From Paenibacillus_AA sp045062745 (GTDB lineage Bacteria; Bacillota; Bacilli; Paenibacillales; NBRC-103111), in contig NZ_JBJGED010000026.1 in the NCBI RefSeq assembly GCF_045062745.1, positions 1 to 64,000 on the forward strand: a stretch of DNA of 64,000 bases. The letters are read 5' to 3'. Position 1 is the first letter of the stretch. Each line of letters begins with the position of its first letter. Below are positions 33,003 through 41,953 of this stretch, one piece after another. Under the pieces are notes generated by a model. It saw nothing but the letters and a program-made list of their open reading frames with translations, was not told where the DNA came from and did not search any database. Both the position numbers and the translations under genes were made by a program.

Positions 33003-33037
33003 TTATACAGAGCTATCGGATCTTCGATCTGCGCATG

Positions 33038-33150
33038 AAGGGGGGTGAAAACGACAAATGTCGCAACTGATATTGGCAGTGGACTCAAAAGGCTTGAACC
33101 CTGTGCAAGATCATGTACATACCAAAAATAATCGAAGAGGTGGGACTGAA
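33038..33150 (+). promoter_or_regulatory. Major pilin leader with a second strong ribosome binding site
   Basis: AAGGGGGGTG (33038-33047) is spaced 10 bases from ATG 33058, and GAGGTGG (33136-33142) is spaced from ATG 33151. Both ATGs are in the same frame, so the prepilin could be made with a leader of 30 or 61 residues. Confidence 0.5.
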
Positions 33151-33675
33151 ATGACTGAGATGGTACTGGAAAACAATCAAATTCAAGGATTGCGTGCACG
33201 CAAGCTTTCGATTCGCGAAGTAATGAAGAACGAGAAAGGCTTGACCCTGATCGAATTGCTGGCGGTTATCGTCATCATCGCCATTATCGCGGCCATTGCG
33301 ATTCCGTCGATCGGTTCGATCATGGAAAAAACGAGACTGAATGCTCACAGATCTAATGCGCATATGGTTATTGATGCTGCAAGGCTTTATGTAACAAGCG
33401 AAGGCAAGACACTTACTGCGGCTACAACTAGTCTTACTCTCTCATTAACTGATTTGCATTCTAAAGGATATCTTGAAGTGATTCCAAAAGACCCATCGAA
33501 TAAACCTGAAAATTACGCTGCAGGAGCTGCTGGTGGTACTGATGGTTCCTTCGTAACTGTTGCTAAGGATGGTGAGAATTATAAGTACACAATTACGCTG
33601 AAGGGCGCTACAACTACTTATATGACCGCTATCGATGAAGCCAATATCGAGAAATCCGACTCCGTCGTCGAATAA
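33151..33675 (+). CDS. pilA: Major type IV pilin precursor
   Basis: 174 residues from the preferred start. The class III signal NEKG-LTLIELLAVIVIIA has the cleavage Gly, mature residue L1 and E5, followed by the hydrophobic helix that packs the fibre core. The mature protein is about 145 residues, short but within the pilin range. The leader (30 residues, or 61 if ATG 33058 is used) is much longer than usual; an internal ATG at 33223 would give a normal six-residue leader but has no ribosome binding site. From about 33340 the codons become AT-rich compared with all neighbours, suggesting exchange of the exposed C-terminal half. It is placed between pilC and pilM. Confidence 0.93.
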   Translation: MTEMVLENNQIQGLRARKLSIREVMKNEKGLTLIELLAVIVIIAIIAAIAIPSIGSIMEKTRLNAHRSNAHMVIDAARLYVTSEGKTLTAATTSLTLSLTDLHSKGYLEVIPKDPSNKPENYAAGAAGGTDGSFVTVAKDGENYKYTITLKGATTTYMTAIDEANIEKSDSVVE

Positions 33676-33698
33676 TCCAAATACCAGCGCACCACCAA

Positions 33699-33721
33699 GC
33701 GCGCCGCCCCAGGCGGCGCGC
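33699..33721 (+). promoter_or_regulatory. Strong hairpin between pilin and pilM
   Basis: A perfect 10-bp G/C stem, GCGCGCCGCC and GGCGGCGCGC, around loop CCA, 23 bp after the pilin stop. No T run follows, so it is more likely a stabilising 3' end or partial attenuator than a full terminator. Confidence 0.65.
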
Positions 33722-33756
33722 CCTAATTACGCTTACCCTGAGAGGAGCCGCCGGCT

Positions 33757-34758
33757 ATGTTCGGGAAGAAAACGAGCAAGTACACATATGGCATGCAAAT
33801 ATCGGATACGACTGCGAAGCTGGTTGAAATTATGACCCTCCCCCAGGAAATCGTCGTGACCCAGCGCCATTCGATCGCGCTGGATAAGGGCAGTATCAAA
33901 CATGGAAAATTCATGGACGAGGAATCGGTCATCGGCCGGATCGAAGCGATGGTGAAGCAGATCGGACTGCAAGGGGCGAACGTGAACGTCACGGTCCCGC
34001 TGTCCAACGTCATTCTCCGCCGATCGGTCTTCTCGTCTTTAAAAGATAAAGCACTGCGCAACCTGATCGACGTGGAGCTGCACGGCGGCCAGCAGCTGCC
34101 GTTCAAGAACCCGGTGTTCGACTTCGTCCGGATCGGCGCGCCGAAGGAACAAGCCGCCGCCGCGGCCGCCGAAGGCGTGAAAAAAGCGGCAAAGCCGTCG
34201 GCGCAGGAGGAAGTGCTCATCTTCGCCACCCCGGCGGAGGTCGTGGAGAGCTACGCGCACGTCGTGAAGAAGGCCGGGCTCACCCCGGTATCGGTCGACC
34301 TGGCGCCGCTCGCGCTGCATCGGCTGCTCGTGAGACACTCGCGGCTCACCGGTACCACCATGAAGGAACGTTTCATGCTGCTGCATGTGGAGCCGGATCA
34401 CGCGGACGTCAGTATTTTCGTGAACGGGATTCCGGTCTTCTTCCGGTCCATCCAGATCAACACGAGCTTCTTCCTGGATACGGGCACCGACCAGATGGCC
34501 GCTTATGGGCGCAACCTGTCGATGGAGCTGGGACGTGTCATGAACTACTTCCAATACTCGGTCTCCACGGAGCAAGAAGACGTCCAGCTCATCTACCTCG
34601 TCGGCGATCAGGAGTGGATCGAGGCGCTGCCCGAACATCTGGAAGGCTCGTTCTCCGGCGAGATTGCCGCCTTCCCGCTGCCGGCGATCCTGCAAAATGA
34701 AGATTCCGCCTGCCACACGTTCGCCGTCCCGGTCGGGCTGGCGATGAAAGGAGCCTGA
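33757..34758 (+). CDS. pilM: Type IV pilus assembly protein PilM
   Basis: 333 residues with the actin-like PilM fold. The start YTYGMQISDTTAKLVEI matches the phosphate-1 strand of PilM/FtsA-like proteins, and VTVPLSNVILRRSVF and VSVDLAPLALHRLL follow in order. PilM is cytoplasmic and binds the N-terminus of PilN to form the alignment complex. An Ala-rich insertion lies near residue 130-145. AGAGGAG precedes the ATG by nine bases. Confidence 0.88.
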   Translation: MFGKKTSKYTYGMQISDTTAKLVEIMTLPQEIVVTQRHSIALDKGSIKHGKFMDEESVIGRIEAMVKQIGLQGANVNVTVPLSNVILRRSVFSSLKDKALRNLIDVELHGGQQLPFKNPVFDFVRIGAPKEQAAAAAAEGVKKAAKPSAQEEVLIFATPAEVVESYAHVVKKAGLTPVSVDLAPLALHRLLVRHSRLTGTTMKERFMLLHVEPDHADVSIFVNGIPVFFRSIQINTSFFLDTGTDQMAAYGRNLSMELGRVMNYFQYSVSTEQEDVQLIYLVGDQEWIEALPEHLEGSFSGEIAAFPLPAILQNEDSACHTFAVPVGLAMKGA

Positions 34759-34764
34759 TGAGCG

Positions 34765-35376
34765 ATGAGCGCCCCCACACAGCGGCTGCTTAGCTTAGAG
34801 ATCAACCTGCTGCAAATGCGGCAAGAGGAGCAAACCGCCGGCAGCCCGCTGCTGCGCAACCTGGCGATCGTCGCGCTTGTCGTGATCGTCGCCGGGATGG
34901 GCTGGATGTACTTCGACGCCAAGGCGGAGATCAAGAAGACGAATGCCGCGCTCGACAAGGTGAATGCGCAAATCAAGGAAGGCCAGGCGAAGCTCGCCAG
35001 CTCGCCGACCGCCGGCGGCGCCGCCGACTTCGCGCAGCTGCCGCAGAGCCTTAGCGCATCGCGGCCGAATCCGTCCGAGGTATTGGATAAGCTGACGGCA
35101 CTCATGCCGCTCGCTTCGAACTTGACTACGCTTTCGTTCGGAGACGGCAACGCGCTGAAGGTTACTGGCAACTTCGCTTCGACGGAGGACGTCGTGTCGT
35201 TCATGCAGGCGGCCAAGTCGTCCGCCAGCTTCACATTCGTCTCCTCGAGCGGGATGACGAAGCTGCCGGCTCAGCCGGAAGACAAAAATGCCGTCGCCGG
35301 AGCCGATACACCGTTGCCGGTCATCCAAGCGACGTTCGATCTGACTTACAATGCGGATTCGGGCAAGAAAGGTTGA
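34765..35376 (+). CDS. pilN: Type IV pilus assembly protein PilN-like
   Basis: 203 residues: a short cytoplasmic start LLSLEINLLQMRQEE (PilN proteins begin with an INLLP-type motif that docks into PilM), one helix (about 32-50), a coiled coil (about 52-78) and an extracytoplasmic domain. The sequence is diverged, and the call rests on this layout and on its place between pilM and the PilO-like gene. It starts 6 bp after pilM. Confidence 0.82.
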   Translation: MSAPTQRLLSLEINLLQMRQEEQTAGSPLLRNLAIVALVVIVAGMGWMYFDAKAEIKKTNAALDKVNAQIKEGQAKLASSPTAGGAADFAQLPQSLSASRPNPSEVLDKLTALMPLASNLTTLSFGDGNALKVTGNFASTEDVVSFMQAAKSSASFTFVSSSGMTKLPAQPEDKNAVAGADTPLPVIQATFDLTYNADSGKKG

Positions 35377-35385
35377 GGACGCGAC

Positions 35386-36087
35386 ATGAGTATTTTGAGC
35401 AGCAAACGAAATCAAATCATAGCCGCCGTCGTACTCGCGTTAGTACTCGTCTTGGCGTATCTCAACTTCGTCGCTCCGCTCAAGACTGAGCAGGCGGATA
35501 AGGAACGGCTGCTTGTACAGAAGCAGAAGGAGCTGGAAGCGCTCAAGAAGCGTACCGATGGCGGAGGCACACTCGGGGCGGAGGAGCAAGTGAGCTTGTC
35601 CCGGACGCGCAGCCGGATCCCGGAGGTGCCGGATGTGGAGGGACTGCTCCGCGACGTGCGTATGCTCGAGGTCGTGAGCAAAATGCCGCTCGCGAGTTAC
35701 AACTTCGAGATCGGCAAAGCGCAGGAGCAGAGCGGCCAGGGCGGCGCACAGGCGAACGCAGCCAAGACGGGTGAGGCAGGGACCGCGACGCTGGCGGCAC
35801 AGTCGCTCGTCATTCCGATCAAGCTGAATACGACTGCGAAAGGGGACTACGGGCAAATTCACCGGTTCCTGGAGGAACTGCAGAGTTCGCAGCGGCTGAT
35901 GCAAGTGGAGAAGCTGAGCTTCACGGCCAAAGCGACCGCGCCGGTAAAAGTCAACGCGCCCAAGAAGGAAATTACGGTCAACGTAACGCTCGTGTCGTAC
36001 TATGCGCCGGGGCTGCAAAAGTTTTTCAAAACGCCGGTTCCGGTCAACTACAGCAAGCCGGAGGGCAAGCTGAACCCGATCTACTGA
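35386..36087 (+). CDS. pilO: Type IV pilus assembly protein PilO-like
   Basis: 233 residues: an N-terminal membrane helix (about 9-29), a coiled coil (about 32-55) and a ferredoxin-like extracytoplasmic region with the PilO-typical GDYGQIHRFLEELQSSQRLMQV. It forms a heterodimer with PilN around the pilus base. It is preceded by GAGG seven bases upstream, 9 bp after pilN. No pilP follows, as expected without an outer membrane. Confidence 0.88.
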   Translation: MSILSSKRNQIIAAVVLALVLVLAYLNFVAPLKTEQADKERLLVQKQKELEALKKRTDGGGTLGAEEQVSLSRTRSRIPEVPDVEGLLRDVRMLEVVSKMPLASYNFEIGKAQEQSGQGGAQANAAKTGEAGTATLAAQSLVIPIKLNTTAKGDYGQIHRFLEELQSSQRLMQVEKLSFTAKATAPVKVNAPKKEITVNVTLVSYYAPGLQKFFKTPVPVNYSKPEGKLNPIY

Positions 36088-36133
36088 TGCTAATCCAGAG
36101 CTATCCATGCTGAGAATCCGAGGAGAGATGATG

Positions 36134-37204
36134 ATGTCCACTGCGGTGCAGAACGAATCCGGAGCTTTGACCCTGAAGGATCTGCTGCGGATCTCCCACG
36201 AATCGCGCGCCTCCGACCTGCACATCAATACCGGCACGGAACCGCTCATGCGGCTGCACGGCAAGCTGATGAAGGTGATCGACTCGGTGCTCCGCCCGGA
36301 GGATACGCTCCGGATGGCGAAGGAGATTCTCACGAACGAGCAGTACGATCAGCTGATCAAGAAAGGGGAGGTCGACTTCTCCTTCGAGATCCCGGGGCTG
36401 TCCCGGTACCGGGGCAACGTGTTCAAACAGAAGCGGGCGATCAACATGGTGTTCCGCGTGCTGTCCACGACAGTGCCTTCGCTTATGACGCTCAACCTGC
36501 CCGACCTGGTCCGGGAATTCGCCTACAAGCAGCAAGGGCTCGTCCTTGTGACTGGGCCGACCGGCAGCGGGAAGTCGACGACGCTTGCCTCGATTATCGA
36601 TTTCATCAACGAGACGCAGAAGAAACATATCATTACGCTGGAAGACCCGATCGAGTACATCCACCCGAGCAAAAATTGTTTGGTTGCCCAAAGAGAGATC
36701 GGCATCGATACGCTGTCGTTCTCGAATGGATTGCGGGCCGCACTGCGACAAGATCCGGACGTAATCCTGGTCGGCGAGATGCGCGACCTGGAGACGATCC
36801 GGACCGCCATCACAGCCGCCGAGACGGGCCATCTCGTCTTCGCTACATTGCACACTCCGGATGCTCCGCAGACCGTGGACAGGATTATCGACGTGTTCCC
36901 GACCGAACAGCAGCGTCAAATCCGCATCCAGCTCGCATCCGTCCTCATAAGCGTGCTCTCCCAGCGACTCGTGCCGCGGCTGGACGGCCGCGGGCGCGTC
37001 ATGGCGCTGGAGATTCTCATCAATACGCCGGCCGTTGCCAACCTGATTCGCCAGGAGAAAATTTATCAGATCAAATCGGTCATCCAGACGAGCCGCCAGA
37101 TCGGCATGCAGACGATGTTGTCGAGCCTGAAGCAGCTCGTGGAAGAAGGACTGATCCATCGCGACACGATCAAGGAATACGAAATGTCGATAGGAGAGGA
37201 ATAA
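36134..37204 (+). CDS. pilT: Type IV pilus retraction ATPase PilT
   Basis: About 356 residues. Walker A GPTGSGKST is near 140, with the Asp box IITLEDPIEYIH, Walker B DVILVGEMRDLETI and His box GHLVFATLHTPDA. The AIRNLIRE-like PilT C-terminal motif appears as AVANLIRQEKIYQI. Its presence means the pilus can be retracted, as in twitching motility or DNA uptake. ATG 36134 (or 36131) is chosen because AGGAG at 36121-36125 fits; ATG 36107 has no site. Confidence 0.95.
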   Translation: MSTAVQNESGALTLKDLLRISHESRASDLHINTGTEPLMRLHGKLMKVIDSVLRPEDTLRMAKEILTNEQYDQLIKKGEVDFSFEIPGLSRYRGNVFKQKRAINMVFRVLSTTVPSLMTLNLPDLVREFAYKQQGLVLVTGPTGSGKSTTLASIIDFINETQKKHIITLEDPIEYIHPSKNCLVAQREIGIDTLSFSNGLRAALRQDPDVILVGEMRDLETIRTAITAAETGHLVFATLHTPDAPQTVDRIIDVFPTEQQRQIRIQLASVLISVLSQRLVPRLDGRGRVMALEILINTPAVANLIRQEKIYQIKSVIQTSRQIGMQTMLSSLKQLVEEGLIHRDTIKEYEMSIGEE

Positions 37205-37205
37205 C

Positions 37206-38429
37206 ATGAGACGCAATCTGAAACGACTCGCCCTAGCTTCCGTGATGTCACTGACGATGCTGGCCCAGCCTGCGCTCGCCGCGACCGGCACCGAGACGCC
37301 ATCTGCGACCAGCTCATCCGGCGTACCCAGTCCAACGAGCGGCACCAGCCTGTTCGCTTCTGTAAAGGGGCTCGATTACGAGGCACGCAACCTGCAATAT
37401 GAAGCGATGAAACTATCGCCGACCGGATGGCAAGTCGGCATGGTGATCTCCAAGGAGCCATATGCGGTCGTAACGAAAGTGGACACCGAAGGCGCCAATG
37501 TGCGCATTTGGACCGGCGTTCTGGCCCGCGATTATGATGATCTGCTCGTGCTCTGGGACGATCTGCGGGTGCTGGCGTCCGGGAAGCTGGGTTACCACGC
37601 CACCGATGTAGAAGAGACGATGCGCTCGTATTTCGCTAGCCCGTCGCAAGAACCGTACCGGACAAAAGCTTACCTAGGCAAAGTGCCGTGGGCGAACATC
37701 CCGACCGATCCCGAATCAGCCCAGAAGGGTACGCCCAAGGTAACGGCCGATGGAGTGCTGAACGTATACGGCATTGCCTTCGATAATCCGGATCGCGCGG
37801 TAGCGCCTTCGACAGGTTCCGTCACGAAGTCGGCGGACATTCCCGACGTCGTACCGACGCTTAAGAAGTTCAAGGAAACTTCCGTGGCCGCTGTGCCATG
37901 GGACGCAGCTTCACACTGGGCCAAGGACGAAATTCTCGACCTGATGCGGAAATCGATCATCGAAGGCTACGAGGATCAGACGATTCGTCCGGATCGTACG
38001 CTGTCAAAAGCCGAATTCGTTACGTTGCTCGTGAAGTCGCTCGGTCTGGAGCCTTCCAAGGCTCCGGCAGCGGAGTACGCCGATCTGGGACAGCATTGGT
38101 CCCAGCCGATGATCGCAGCCGCCCAGCAGTTCGGGTTGCTGGATAAGAAGCCGGTGGAGCTGAATTTCTCCCCGGACACACCGATTACCCGCATCGAGAT
38201 GGTTGTGCTTGCCAGCCGGGTGCTGAAGCAATACAACGTCGCGCTTCAGGGCTCCTCGATCACGTTTAACGACACTTCCGCCCTTACGGCAACGAACACG
38301 GCTTCGCTGCAAACGGTCATTCAATCCGGACTCGTGGGCGGCTACGAAGACGGGAGCTTCCGGCCCCAAGGCTCTTTAACCCGGGCCGAAGCGTTCAAAG
38401 TCATTTCCAGATTGATTCAGCTACTATAA
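37206..38429 (+). CDS. Secreted protein with three SLH domains
   Basis: 407 residues with a Sec signal (cleavage after ALA near residue 26), a unique domain of about 170 residues (LDYEARNLQYEAMKL onward) and three C-terminal S-layer homology repeats: HWAKDEILDLMRKSIIEGYED, HWSQPMIAAAQQFGLLDKK and the last containing SGLVGGYEDGSFRPQGSLTRAEAF. SLH domains bind pyruvylated secondary wall polymer, so this protein sits in the wall. It begins 1 bp after pilT and belongs to the pilus operon, in the slot where Gram-negative loci have pilP/pilQ. It may form or line the wall exit for the pilus (inference). Confidence 0.9.
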   Translation: MRRNLKRLALASVMSLTMLAQPALAATGTETPSATSSSGVPSPTSGTSLFASVKGLDYEARNLQYEAMKLSPTGWQVGMVISKEPYAVVTKVDTEGANVRIWTGVLARDYDDLLVLWDDLRVLASGKLGYHATDVEETMRSYFASPSQEPYRTKAYLGKVPWANIPTDPESAQKGTPKVTADGVLNVYGIAFDNPDRAVAPSTGSVTKSADIPDVVPTLKKFKETSVAAVPWDAASHWAKDEILDLMRKSIIEGYEDQTIRPDRTLSKAEFVTLLVKSLGLEPSKAPAAEYADLGQHWSQPMIAAAQQFGLLDKKPVELNFSPDTPITRIEMVVLASRVLKQYNVALQGSSITFNDTSALTATNTASLQTVIQSGLVGGYEDGSFRPQGSLTRAEAFKVISRLIQLL

Positions 38430-38450
38430 CGAGTGAAGGAGTGTGGGAGG

Positions 38451-40823
38451 ATGAGCTGGTTCGACAAGCTCAAGAAACCGGGCGCGATCTTGATGGCCGG
38501 CCTGCTGGCCGCCGGATTGCTGCTGCCCGCGGGGGGGACGGGATCGATCGCCTATGCCGAGGACAACGGCTGTCTCGCCATGGTAGGGACGGGTAACATC
38601 CCGGTTACGAGCATCGAGCGCAATCAGATGGTTACGGTCAACTATACCCTGGACCCTAGCGGCACGCATACGGTTACGCAATCGCGGGATGCGATCGACG
38701 TCGCCTTCGTCACCGACGTCTCGGGCAGTATGGACTATAACATGGACAAGGGTAACAGCCGGACGCCCATTAGGATCGATATCCTAAAGGAAGCATCCAA
38801 GACGCTGACGGATAAGTTCAAGACGGTCAACATGAAAGATCGGCTCGGCCTCGTCAAGTTCAGCACCGAGGCGACGATGGTCCGGGATCTGACGACGGAA
38901 TACAGTAAAATACAGAGCGACATCGATAAGCTGAAGGCCGGAGGAAGCACAAACATCGACGACGGGTTGATGAGAGCGAAGGCGATGCTGACCGCACCGG
39001 ATACGAAGCCCGTCAAGATGATCATCCTGCTGACGGACGGCAAGGCGACGGCCTGGACCGACGAGAAGGACGGCAACAAAATCAAGAGCGGAGACGCAAG
39101 CTCAGCGAAGGCTGCACATGACGATGCGGATATTCTGGCTGCCGGCGGCATCGTCGTGCATACGATTGCTCTCGCGACCCCGGGCTCCGATGAAATCGAT
39201 CTCGATCTGCTGAACTACATCGCCACGAAGACAGGCGGAATGGCCTATCAGGCGAGTTCCACGGCCGAGCTGGCTAAGATCTTCGACAATATCACGAAGA
39301 CGATCGAAGCGCCGGCCAAGCTGTCAAACGTCGTGCTGCGGCAGCCGATTCCGGAAGGGTTCATCCTCGCGCCGGAAGGAAATGCGTCGAATGTCTCCTT
39401 CGACAGTACGAAGCGCGAAGTCGTAGTGAATATCGGGGATATTCCGTTCCCGTTCTTGTCAGACAAGATCGATCTGGCAATCAACCTTATTCCTGAGACG
39501 GCGGCAGGCGATTACCCGATGCAGGACGCCAAGGTCACCTTCAAGGACGCCTGCAGTGCGAATCAAACGTTCAACATCGACTTCGACACGACGTTGTCGG
39601 TCAGCATCCGGGTCATCGACAAGTACGGAAATGTGTATCTCGGCAACAGCAAAGGGGAAATCCAGCGGCTCCGAGCCAGCGATAAGGAAAGACAGTGGAC
39701 GATCGACGAGAAGGACGCTGCGGCGACGGACATTAAATTCGAAGACCCCGACCATTCCATCGTCCAAGTGTCTTACCGCGATGGCACGAAGTCGCGATGG
39801 GATCTGAAGCCGAGCGCCCCGACCGGGTTTGTGCTCTTGGACGGCAGCGGCAACGTCATCTCCGATACCGGCTGGCATAAGGGAGCGGGCCTAATCAGCT
39901 CTTTCTCGGGCTCCGGCAACCAGCTGCCGGCCGTGACTCAATATGGCAACGAAGATTTCCGCAATAACTATCTCGCAGGCTATCAATATCAGGTCGGCGC
40001 GATGAATTGGACCGACTTCAACAGCTCGACGGGCGTAGTGCTACAGGACGGCAAGGACATTCAACTGCAGGCGCGAGCGTACACGAACTCGATCAGCGGT
40101 ACACCGAGCATCCCGCTCTACAGCGCGCCTGGGCTTAGTCAAGTGTCCCTCGACAGCACCGGTCCGGTCATCAGCTGGATGAAGACGAGCAGCGATCCTT
40201 CGAAGGATGCAGACTTGACGATCACGGCCTCCGAGACGCTAAGTCCGGTTACGAGCATCCGCGTCTGGTTCGACGGCAATCCGTCGGCCGGGCTCACGGT
40301 GGATGCGTCCCGCTTGACACAAAGCGGGAATACGTACACTTATTCGTTCAAGCTCAGCCAAGTACCGGGATTCGGTACGGAAGAGTCGCGGATCGGCTGG
40401 CATCAGATCATGTACGAGGCGACTTCGGCCGGCGGCACGACCACATCGGCTCCGGATACGTTCGTCGTGAACCCCGGACCGACCGGGGAAATGACGCCTG
40501 TCGACTATACGCAATATAAAGACATCGCCGACCGTCCGGTCACTGTTAACGTCACAACGAGTCACCCGGTTACGGCCCGGTTCTCCAAGCCTGCGTTCAC
40601 AGTGAAGGATAAGTATTATTTGATCTCGACGGATTCGGCCGTTCCGCCCGAGTATGCGGCATGGAAGAAGCTGCCCTCTACTCGGCTGACGGTAACGACG
40701 GAGACGGACGTCACGAAAGGCACGTATTACGTATTCCTGAAGCTGGTGGACGATCAGGGTATTGCCTCAATTAGCCCTACTCCGGTGGCCATCCAGTTCG
40801 ACATGGAGCAAAATCGCTATTAG
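38451..40823 (+). CDS. Secreted von Willebrand factor A protein, PilY1-like tip adhesin candidate
   Basis: About 790 residues. A Sec signal (cleavage after AYA near 36) is followed by a vWA domain (about 82-300) with a complete metal-ion-dependent adhesion site: DVSGS (89-93), T167 in GGSTNIDDG and D196 in LLTDGK. A single beta-propeller-like stretch (YGNVYLGNSKGEIQRLR) lies near 395. The remainder looks like Ig-type beta domains. It is directly followed by three prepilin-like genes, the arrangement seen for PilY1 with PilV/W/X in Gram-negative pili. ATG 38451 follows AAGGAG by nine bases; GTG 38433 is an alternative. Role at the pilus tip is inferred. Confidence 0.85.
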   Translation: MSWFDKLKKPGAILMAGLLAAGLLLPAGGTGSIAYAEDNGCLAMVGTGNIPVTSIERNQMVTVNYTLDPSGTHTVTQSRDAIDVAFVTDVSGSMDYNMDKGNSRTPIRIDILKEASKTLTDKFKTVNMKDRLGLVKFSTEATMVRDLTTEYSKIQSDIDKLKAGGSTNIDDGLMRAKAMLTAPDTKPVKMIILLTDGKATAWTDEKDGNKIKSGDASSAKAAHDDADILAAGGIVVHTIALATPGSDEIDLDLLNYIATKTGGMAYQASSTAELAKIFDNITKTIEAPAKLSNVVLRQPIPEGFILAPEGNASNVSFDSTKREVVVNIGDIPFPFLSDKIDLAINLIPETAAGDYPMQDAKVTFKDACSANQTFNIDFDTTLSVSIRVIDKYGNVYLGNSKGEIQRLRASDKERQWTIDEKDAAATDIKFEDPDHSIVQVSYRDGTKSRWDLKPSAPTGFVLLDGSGNVISDTGWHKGAGLISSFSGSGNQLPAVTQYGNEDFRNNYLAGYQYQVGAMNWTDFNSSTGVVLQDGKDIQLQARAYTNSISGTPSIPLYSAPGLSQVSLDSTGPVISWMKTSSDPSKDADLTITASETLSPVTSIRVWFDGNPSAGLTVDASRLTQSGNTYTYSFKLSQVPGFGTEESRIGWHQIMYEATSAGGTTTSAPDTFVVNPGPTGEMTPVDYTQYKDIADRPVTVNVTTSHPVTARFSKPAFTVKDKYYLISTDSAVPPEYAAWKKLPSTRLTVTTETDVTKGTYYVFLKLVDDQGIASISPTPVAIQFDMEQNRY

Positions 40824-40836
40824 AAGAGGGATTGCC

Positions 40837-41400
40837 GTGAGCCGAACGCTCTCATGGAAACGTTTGAAAGCATGCTTGAACCGAATCAAAAGGCGGTCCC
40901 CGGATGAACGGGGGGTCTCGCTGGTGGAGATTCTCATCGGAGTTACAATTATGGCGATCATCAGCGTGACACTGATGGGGCATTTCACATCGGCGATGGA
41001 CAAATCGGCCGAGGAGAGCCGCCGCATCATCGCAGCTAACTTAGCCCGGCTGAAGGCGGCGGAGCTCCGGGATCACTTCAAAGACGGATATGAGGCTTCC
41101 GTGAAGGCTGTGTTAGCCGACTCGCCCAAATATTCCGGCGACCTGGGCGAGCCTGCCGGCTCGCTGTTGATGCGAAATCTTCTCAACTCTACCGTAATCA
41201 ACGGTACGACTTACCGGTACATGGTGCAGCTGAGTGACAGCGCCCCGCGTTGGTCCAGTACGGACCCATTCCAGATGGACTCGGACCAATATCTAGCCCA
41301 GATGCTCGTGACGGTGTATTGGATCGGGGAAGATTCCCTGGATGCGCCTCCGCCGAAATCGTCGACGACGCTGGATACTTATATCGTAAAAGGATGGTAA
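40837..41400 (+). CDS. Minor pilin, PilV-like prepilin
   Basis: 187 residues with a class III signal, DERG-VSLVEILIGVTIMAI, giving cleavage Gly and mature E5. A leader of about 26 residues precedes it. The rest is a small globular domain. The GTG start is chosen because GAGGG lies six bases upstream; the reading frame before it overlaps the vWA gene. It is the first of three pilin-like genes in tandem; by order it corresponds to PilV. Confidence 0.88.
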   Translation: MSRTLSWKRLKACLNRIKRRSPDERGVSLVEILIGVTIMAIISVTLMGHFTSAMDKSAEESRRIIAANLARLKAAELRDHFKDGYEASVKAVLADSPKYSGDLGEPAGSLLMRNLLNSTVINGTTYRYMVQLSDSAPRWSSTDPFQMDSDQYLAQMLVTVYWIGEDSLDAPPPKSSTTLDTYIVKGW

Positions 41401-41405
41401 CGCCC

Positions 41406-41936
41406 ATGCAGCCCAACGAAAAGGGGATGACCTTGATCGAGCTGCTCGCGGCTCTGTTAATTTTCGGGATGGTCGCCTCGATTCTGTACTCCTTCATGCT
41501 GATGGGCGTCTCGATGTACAAGCGGGTGACGGTAGAAACCCAGATGCGCAACCAAGGCGATGCGTTGTACAGCCAGATCATCTCCGAGCTGAAGGACGCG
41601 ATCTACGTCCAGCAGGCCGGGTCGGACAAGGTGATCCGCTACGCTAAGACGAACCCGACCACATATATCGACCTGTTCGAGATGGAGTTGGTTCCGAACG
41701 AGACCTCAGGCGGGAAGATTGAAGTGCGCAAGGCCGGCAGCGCGTCTGCCGAGAAAGTATTCGAGCTGGGCAGCCGATTCACGATTAGCGGCGGCAGCCT
41801 GAACGAAGTCAGCGACCGGCATGACCGGATCCAAGTAAGACTGACGTATACGAGGAACAATGCTTCCGAGCTCCGGGCTGTAGATAGTCCGAAGCTTGAG
41901 ATTAACTCGCAAATCCCGTTGTTCCGTCACGATTAA
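41406..41936 (+). CDS. Minor pilin, PilW-like prepilin
   Basis: 176 residues with a short class III leader, MQPNEKG, then MTLIELLAALLIFGM (mature E5 present). The mature domain contains SQIISELKDAIYVQ, which resembles the N-terminal part of PilW/GspJ-type minor pilins. It starts 5 bp after the preceding minor pilin gene and is translated from AAAGGATGG. It is probably part of the tip-priming complex. Confidence 0.88.
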   Translation: MQPNEKGMTLIELLAALLIFGMVASILYSFMLMGVSMYKRVTVETQMRNQGDALYSQIISELKDAIYVQQAGSDKVIRYAKTNPTTYIDLFEMELVPNETSGGKIEVRKAGSASAEKVFELGSRFTISGGSLNEVSDRHDRIQVRLTYTRNNASELRAVDSPKLEINSQIPLFRHD

Positions 41937-41953
41937 GGAAAGAAGGAGCCCGT

